From: Artemisia argyi
Taxonomy: Eukaryota; Streptophyta; Magnoliopsida; Asterales; Asteraceae
Length of the DNA stretch: 64,000 bases
Assembly: GCA_030686995.1 (NCBI GenBank)
Contig: CM060692.1
Coordinates: 8,413,465 to 8,477,464 of the forward strand
Direction of reading: 5' to 3'
Numbering within the stretch: the stretch's first letter is position 1; each line of letters begins with the position of its first letter. The notes beneath the pieces were generated by a model, which was given only the letters and a program-made list of their open reading frames with translations, had not been told where the DNA came from and did not search any database. Below are positions 57,801 through 64,000 of the stretch, piece after piece. Made by a program: the position numbers and the translations under genes.

Positions 57801-59209
57801 TGATGAGGCGAAAAATGAACCACTTTTAGGGGGTCATTTAAGCCCGGAATTGAATTTATTTGATCAAATATTGCCCTAAATCGTTCCTTTTGTGATTTTA
57901 GGTACTTTGGGAGTGAAATCTGGAAAAGGAAGCAATTCAGACATTTTTGGAGCATAAAAGTGAAGAAAACGCCAAAGTCTTAATTTTCCTTGCTGAGAAC
58001 AGTAGGTGACGGCGTCAAGAAGAACATCCTGACGGCGTCAAGAGGAATTTGCATGACGGCCCAGTACAAACGTGAAGGCGTCACAAGTAGAGCGTCAAGA
58101 GTAAAAGACGTGACGGCCTGGAAGACCATAACACATGACGGCGTCAGATGAAGATTAAGGCAGTCCGAGAAGTATTTTGGCGGCGAGATGACGGCGTCAC
58201 CAATTTGGTCTTGATGCCGTCAACCTCAATTACCTATATATAGTTTTCTAATTTCCATTCATTAGGAGAGGAGTTTTGGAGAAACCCTAAGGCCGAACTT
58301 ATTACGAATTTTACAGGTTTTTCAAGGGTTCTCAGCCCTTGAAACCCTTCATGTGTAATTGAGATAAGTGTTCTTTTAATTCAATCAATATGTCTATGTG
58401 TTGGTTGTCTATATCTTGTTCTTGTCTTAATTACATCATGCTAGGCTAGATTTATCTTGTGTTTGCTTAGATCTAATGAAACCTAGATGTTGATTATGTG
58501 TTGATTACTTGTTTATGGTTGTATTGGATGAATGAATTCGATGTTAGGCTTAAGAAAACTGGCAGATCTCCAATTGGTAACATGCTTGAACGTCTTAGGA
58601 AACATGAACTGACGTGCACTAGGTTTTATTGGTTGTATTTAATGCATGAGTAAATTCTAATGATCCCATGTTAGGAGCTTATTAGCCGGCTTGACATAGG
58701 AGTGAAGTAGGCACTCATAGGATTGGGGAATTAAGTGCGCCACCCCATGAATGGTATTAAGGAATACAATCCGTCTTCCACACAACTATAACAAGTAATT
58801 AACGTGTAAAAGATATCTAGGGAGTAGTGAAATATAAGTAAACACAACTTCTCCACTTATTGCTCACAACCTTAGTTAATTTTAGTTTATTTTCATTTCT
58901 AGTATTTTATTTTGATTGCATCTTTAGTATTGGGTTAGTTGACTAGCAACTAATTCCGCCCAAATCCTTAAACCCCGAGATTTTTACTTGCTTTCTAAAA
59001 AATATAAAAATACAAAAATAATCATCCTTCATCTCTAGAACTAGTATTTAGGTTTTCTAATCCTAGCAAAACTATTCCTAGCTGAACGATCAATCCCCCG
59101 ATACTTGTCACTATACTATACTACAACGATCAGGTACACTGCTTGGTGGGGGTTGTAAGCTTCACAAGATCCCTTGAGAGGTAAAGCCTGGTGCGATTCT
59201 CACGTATCA
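57801..59209 (+). repeat. B3 3' LTR (1409 bp)
   Basis: Intact TGATGAGGCG to CACGTATCA. It contains TGACGGCGTCA palindromes (for example near 58006, 58030, 58137, 58189), and a degraded one near 58212 before the TATA region. Confidence 0.92.
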
Positions 59210-59703
59210 TAAGCCATCAATGGATTTGAGATATCTTTACCAAGAGCCGTTTGCTCCTGGATTAGCCAGTCCATTTGTCGGTTAGACATGGTGGACTGAT
59301 AACCATAAAAATTTTGAAGCTCAAGTGAAAAAAATTTGAAAATTTTTTGCCAAAAATGGGGGTACTAGGAGGTATGATGTGATCAAATTCGCTAGAATTC
59401 CCCCTCCCCCCCCCCCCCCCCCACTTAGAATTGAATATTGCCCTCAATATTCAAAGTCCCGGCTATTATGCCGACTCTTTGAACGTAAAAAGGAAATATT
59501 ACAAGCTAAAGGTGGGAATATCATTTTTCACTTTATTTATATAAGCATATATACATACATTTTTTATATACAACAGCAGGGGACGGCCACTCCCCCACAC
59601 TAGGGTGGTAGAAAGTAGAAAGAAGTCAGAGACACGGGTGAAAACCCATGTTGATGATACTGTTTTTGTTTGTCGAGTCGCAAGCTTGACTCGATCCCCG
59701 AAT
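59210..59703 (-). other. A3 3' UTR, gene-proximal piece
   Basis: The first 5 bases TAAGC are the right B3 duplication. Run of 17 C at 59406-59422 (G on the minus strand), matching the G-runs of A1 and A2. No gene. Confidence 0.8.
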
Positions 59704-60908
59704 TCATTGGTTCTTGGGAAAAGTTTGGAGATCCGGGACAACCATTGGTGGTATGTCCTCTCCAAAGTAATGTTTCACACGATGCCCATTCACTTTAAAA
59801 TTTGGTCCGTCATTTTGAGATAACTCGACGGTGCCATAAGGATAAACCTTTGTGATAGTGAATGGGCCAGTCCAACGGGTTTTTAGCTTTCCCGAGAAGA
59901 TCTTGAGTCTAGAGTTGAAAAGAAGGACTCGGTCACCAACGTTGTAAACGCGGTTCTTGATTTTCGAGTCATGAATCTTCTTTGTCTTTTCTTTGTAGAT
60001 CAAAGAGTTCTCGTAAGCTTGATCACGAAGTTCATTTAATTCATTCAGTTGAACCTTACGGTGATCACCCGCAGTATGTAGGTCAAAGTTTGCATGCTTG
60101 AGGGCCCAATAGGCTTTATGCTCAAGCTCGATCGGTAGATGGCACACTTTCCCGTACACAAGCTTGTAAGGTGTACACCCGATGGGTGTTTTGTAAGCTG
60201 TACGAAAAGCCCAGAGTGCATCATCTAACTTATCCGACCACGATGCACGATTTTCTCCTACAGTTCTTTCCAAGATTCTCTTAATGCCTCGACTGGAAAC
60301 TTCTACTTGTCCACTTGTTTGTAGGTGGTACGCAGTAGAAAGACGGCGAGTTACACCATACTTTTGCACGACTTTATCGAATTTGTCATTGCAGAAATGC
60401 GTACCACGATCACTGATTATAGCACATGGAGTTCCAAATCGAGCAAAAAGAGCTTTCAAGAATTTCACAACTACTCGGGCATCATTAGTGGGTAAAGCTT
60501 TCGCTTCAACCCATTTTGACAAATAGTCAGCAGCCACGAGTATGTACTTATTTCCATGAGATGATGGAAATGGCCCCATAAAGTCGATGCCCCAAACGTC
60601 AAAGATTTCACAAACTTGAATTGCATTTTGTGGCATTTCATTCTTTTGTGAAATATTCCTGTGACGTTGACAAGCGTCATAGGATTTGACAAATTGCTGG
60701 GAATCCTTGTAAATCGTGGGCCAGAAGAAACCGGAGTCAAACACCTTTTTAGCGGTGTAGTTTGGATTGTGGTGGCCCCTCGTGGGACCAGCATGGCAAG
60801 CCTTTAGAATATCAGTGGCTTCCTGACCATAAACACACCGCCTGATGATTTGATCGGCACAGATTTTGAAGAGGTAGGGGTCATCCCAGAAGTAATGATT
60901 TACATCTT
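59704..60908 (-). pseudogene. A3 integrase part of the polyprotein
   Basis: Minus-strand frame ending at TGA 59704-59706 after KNQ, as in A1 and A2. It shows the zinc-binding region ([10 protein letters not shown], then SYDACQRHR, where the first Cys of the CxxC pair is Tyr), the core [19 protein letters not shown] and [10 protein letters not shown], and the C-terminal [12 protein letters not shown] and RWTGPF. The frame is lost near 60911-60928 in a homopolymer-rich stretch. The changed Cys suggests impaired zinc binding. Confidence 0.85.
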
Positions 60909-61162
60909 TAAAAAAATTATTTTTTTTGTTGGGACGACATCCCTTTCACAACGAAGTTACCCGCATGGTAATTTGCAAAGTCTGCAAACCATGGGGTAGT
61001 CGAATCTCCACGAAAGGAAACCATATTGAGTGTTTCGAGAAGGAAGGTTTCATTAATTTCCTTCTTCTCGAAGACATCTTGATGAGGGTTTTCCAAACGG
61101 GAGAGATGATCAGCAACCAGGTTCTCAGCTCCCTTTTTGTCACGTATAATGACATCAAATTC
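60909..61162 (-). pseudogene. A3 RNase H-integrase linker, out of frame
   Basis: Corresponds to A2 18610-18860 ([12 protein letters not shown]... [11 protein letters not shown]). Read in frames other than those on either side; bounded by the homopolymer lesion and a TAA at 61163-61165. Confidence 0.65.
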
Positions 61163-62560
61163 TTACAGGATGAGAACCCAACGGAGCAATCTTGGCTTTG
61201 CATCTTGTTTTGCAAAGAGATATTTTAGAGCCGAGTGATCCGTATACACTATGCTTTTGGTTAAGATCAAGTATGGCCGAAACTTTTCAAATGCATACAC
61301 CACAGCCAACAATTCTTTTTCTGTTGTGGTGTAATGAGCTTGAGCCTCGGTCATGGTCTTGCTAGCATAGTGAATGGGCTGGAAATGCTTGGTCTTACGT
61401 TGCCCCAAGACTGCACCTATAGCGAAATCGCTAGCATCGCACATAAGTTCGAATGGAAGGTCCCAGTCGGGGGCAACAAGAATCGGTGCCTCAGTAAGCC
61501 TTTTCTTCAATGTTTCAAAAGCTTCTATGCACTTAGGAGAGAAGATAAAAGGAGCATCCTTCTCGAGCAGATGGGTCATAGGTCGGACGATTTTTGAGAA
61601 ATCTTGAATAAACCTACGATAAAAACCGGCGTGACCCAAAAAGCTCCTAATACCTTTGACGGTAGTGGGATGAGGTAATTTTGCAATGACATCAATTTTG
61701 GCTTTGTCAACATCAATCTCGTTTTTTGAAATTTTATGGCCGAGGACAATGCCCTCTTTGACCATAAAGTGACTCTTCTCCCAATTTAGACATAACTTTG
61801 TTTCTTTACAACGTTTGAGCATGTTGTCTAAATTGGAGAGGCATGATTGGAATGAATTCCCAATGACCGAAAAGTCATCCATGAAGACCTCCATAGTTTT
61901 CCCGATCATGTTGGAAAATATGGACATCATGCACCTTTGAAACGTGCCCGGTGCATTGCATAAACCAAATGGCATGCGTTTGTAGGCAAACGTCCCGTAG
62001 GGGCACGTGAAAGTGGTCTTCTCTTGATCCTACGGATCAATGGGAATTTGGAAGTAACCCGAGAAACCATCGAGGAAGCAATAATACTCATTCCCCGCTA
62101 GTCTTTCAAGCATATGATCCATAAAGGGCAGAGGAAAGTGGTCTTTGCGGGTGGCATCATTTAACTTGCGATAGTCAATGCATACCCGCCATCCCGTAAC
62201 CAGTCGAGTTGGAATCAACTCGTTTTCCTCGTTTGTGATAACAGTAATACCACCCTTTTTTGGAACGCAATGGATGGGACTAACCCAAGGACTGTCTGAG
62301 ATAGGGTAAATTAAACCGGCATCAAGAAGTTTTAACACTTCTTGTTTGATGACCTCATGAATTTTTGGATTCACCCTTCTTTGTTGTTGTACTGCTGGTT
62401 TGAAGTCCTCTTCCATTAAGATTTTGTGTGAACAAAACTCAGGGTCAATCCCCTTCATGTCAGAGAGTCTCCAAGCAATTGCTTGCTTGTTTGACTTCAA
62501 AACCGTTATCAAAGCAGCCTTTTCCTCAACACCCAAATCCTTAGCAATTATGACCCTCCA
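61163..62560 (-). pseudogene. A3 reverse transcriptase-RNase H part, one internal stop
   Basis: Minus strand, single frame with TAG at 62030-62032. The RT has TGWRVCIDYRKLND, FSGYFQIPI, MPFGLCNAPGTFQRCM and catalytic VFMDDF; RNase H has [28 protein letters not shown] and [10 protein letters not shown]. It ends at a TAA (61163-61165). It keeps the base missing in A2 near 18270. Its upstream frame joins the protease piece through a frameshift near 62545-62560. Confidence 0.87.
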
Positions 62561-63334
62561 AGAATGCGTACTCAAGATGAGGAGGCAAGTCCTTGAGCTC
62601 GACCTCAGGAAAATCATCAGTTTTTGCAACTGATTTGACTTCCTCCTTATGAAGTGCTTGTGGTAGAACAGGAGGAGGAGAGGGATCTTCATTTAATAAT
62701 TTTTCTAGCAAAAGAATGTCCCCCTCAGGATCAAGATAGTCTTCATCAATATCATCCGTGATTGAACTATCTTGGGCAAGAAAAGCCTCGACGTCTTCCA
62801 GAAAGAAGTCACCTCCCTCAAACGGAGTGAGGGGAGGAGAATAATTGGCAATAATGGGATGAGAAGATTGAGTGATATTTTCACTCGGAGAATCATCGGT
62901 GAAACCTAGAACCTCTTGAGAGTACTCCTCTGCAGCAACATCAATGACATCAATTCGGTTAACCAATTCAACGTCATAATTGGAGGAGTACCTCGAAGTT
63001 TGATCGAGGTCAAAGGTCACCGTTTCTTTACCAACACGGAGAGTTATTTCCTCTTCGAACACATCGATAAGAGCACGGCCCGTTCTGAGGAACCCTCTTC
63101 CTAGTATAAGAGGGACCCTCGGGTCAGCATCGAACTCAACAACAACGAAGTCAGCGGGGAATGAAACTTTCCTACTCTTACGAACACATCTTCGGCAATG
63201 CCGAGGGGAAGAGTTACCGAACGGTCGGCAAGCTCGAGAGTCATACACATAGGAGTCAATTTGGGAAGAGAGAATTTCTTCCACACTGAATTGGGCATTA
63301 GGTTGATTCTAGTGCCAAGATCGGCCAAAGCCAT
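62541..63334 (-). pseudogene. A3 aspartic protease region, frameshifted
   Basis: Minus strand. First ALADLGTRINLMPNSVW (frame 63334-63101; the usual DLGAS site reads DLGTR), then after a shift near 63180 VVEFDADPRVPLILGRGFLR and an acidic linker ending DFPEVELKDLPPHLEYAFLE. Order and spacing follow A2 residues 430-700. Confidence 0.82.
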
Positions 63335-63431
63335 TCAACCATCCCTGGAAAAACACACGGAATGAGGAATTTTCCAGGGTCTCTAAGCTTCTCGGGAAGC
63401 TTCTTTAAGATAACTGCTGAGCAGTTTTCGT

Positions 63432-64000
63432 TCAATGCAGTTTTTCCCATTTCATAGAGTTTTTCCATATGTCAAAATGAAGATCTTGAAATATCTCATA
63501 AAACTTTTCCATTTGGTAACTAGCCTTCTCATGGAGCTTGTGCTCATTAAGTCGAGATGGGTATGGTATTGAAGGTTTGGATTTAGGGTTCTCATCAGGA
63601 GTTATTGGTGGTTCAAATACAACTCCCGGTTTGGTCTTTGGAACAACCTGAGGATGGACATGTGCGGTACTTTGTGTACTATTAGATTGCACCTTGTCCT
63701 TAGTTGCCTCAGGCTCAATTTCCACTTCCTTGGGAAAAGGAGGAGGAGGAGTGGAAATTGGTGATTTTTCATAAGCTTTACCACTGCGTGTGGTAATAGC
63801 TTTGAGTTCACCCTTAGGGTTGACCACAGTATTACCAGGGAGACCTCCCGAGGTAGAGGGTGGAGTGAAATGACTCATGAGACTGGCAAACATACCCTCA
63901 ATCTTGTTTTGAGATTGATCAATTTTGTTGTTTGTTGCCATAAGCTCATTTTTCAGCTCATTACCTTGCTTGGTTATTGAAGATTGAAATTCATTCTTCA
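63432..64000 (-). pseudogene. A3 gag C-terminal part, continues beyond the window
   Basis: Minus-strand frame open from the window end to 63432. Pro-rich linker with KAITTRSGKAYEKSP, STAHVHPQVVPKTKPG and KPSIPYPSRLNEHKLHEKAS, parallel to A2 residues 240-360. Close to 63457 about 80 bases present in A2 are deleted, shifting the frame into the protease part. The zinc knuckle and gag core should lie beyond 64000. Confidence 0.82.

Larger units (their letters stand above)
49864..59209 (+). mobile_element. ATH-B copy B3: non-autonomous Athila-like element, complete, with TRM1 inside
   Basis: LTRs at 49864-51201 and 57801-59209, flanked by perfect TAAGC duplications (49859-49863 and 59210-59214). 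tRNA-Asp-type primer-binding site, one damaged open frame (51385-52569), and a long non-coding region split by TRM1. Without TRM1 it would be about 6.5 kb. No protease, RT or integrase. Confidence 0.92.
37681..64000 (-). mobile_element. ATH-A copy A3: Athila-type Ty3/gypsy element, split by COP1 and B3, partial at 5' end
   Basis: On the minus strand from the window end: gag C-terminal part, protease, RT, RNase H, integrase (64000 to 59704), 3' UTR (59703-59215, then 49858-49622, then 41600-41563), and 3' LTR (41562-37681). COP1 occupies 41601-49616 and B3 49864-59209, each with exact 5-bp target duplications, and the A3 sequence reads through when they are removed. The 5' LTR is outside the window. 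It lies in the 3' non-coding part of B2. Confidence 0.9.

Overview
The window is plant nuclear DNA, almost certainly from a eudicot. It is a stack of nested retrotransposons with one recognisable fragment of an ordinary host gene. Evidence includes Athila-lineage Ty3/gypsy polyproteins, tRNA-Asp and tRNA-iMet primer-binding sites, a plant RTE-type LINE, an L1 LINE remnant, a hAT-type MITE and a plant-type multi-pass membrane protein exon. The Pro/Glu-rich open frames of the non-autonomous elements resemble hypothetical proteins I remember from Asteraceae genomes, so Asteraceae is plausible; this rests on memory, not a search. Labels used: ATH-A = pol-bearing Athila family with ~3.9 kb LTRs (copies A1, A2, A3); ATH-B = non-autonomous Athila-like family with ~1.4 kb LTRs (copies B1, B2, B3 and one solo LTR); COP1 = non-autonomous copia-type element; TRM1 = small non-autonomous LTR element.

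Left stack (1-24613, + strand). A2 (15104-24613) is the outer host: it is open from its gag and runs through pol to a 3' LTR. A1 (1-15103) sits in the gag of A2; only its integrase end, 3' UTR and 3' LTR are in the window. B1 (2294-12108) sits in the 3' LTR of A1, so that LTR is split into 1424-2293 and 12109-15103. The 5' LTR of B1 contains an inverted ATH-B solo LTR (2932-4340) flanked by a perfect CTAGG duplication. The start of the same inverted insert is at the same site in the truncated 3' LTR of B1, so the composite LTR was probably itself copied by retrotransposition.

Middle (24614-32471). This holds unassigned AT-rich DNA, an L1 LINE 3' fragment (25402-26225, minus), a small hAT MITE (28198-28525), a 5'-truncated RTE LINE with an undamaged 693-codon reverse transcriptase frame (28648-31368), and the first part of a host membrane-protein gene (31984-32471), which is cut by B2.

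Right stack (32472-64000). B2 (32472-37680, +) is broken by A3 (37681-64000, minus, running off the end). A3 is in turn broken by COP1 (41601-49616, duplication AATCT) and by B3 (49864-59209, duplication TAAGC). B3 is broken by TRM1 (54665-57463, minus, duplication ACCTC). Insertion order is therefore B2, then A3, then COP1 and B3, then TRM1.

The ATH-A copies carry gag/protease/RT/RNase H/integrase with frameshifts and stops and could once have supplied enzymes. The ATH-B copies share LTRs and long non-coding 3' regions but carry different coding modules (gag plus ATHILA ORF-1; gag plus zinc knuckle plus protease-like; shortened gag plus a Pro/Glu-rich frame) and no RT or integrase. No rRNA or tRNA gene and no intact host gene was found.
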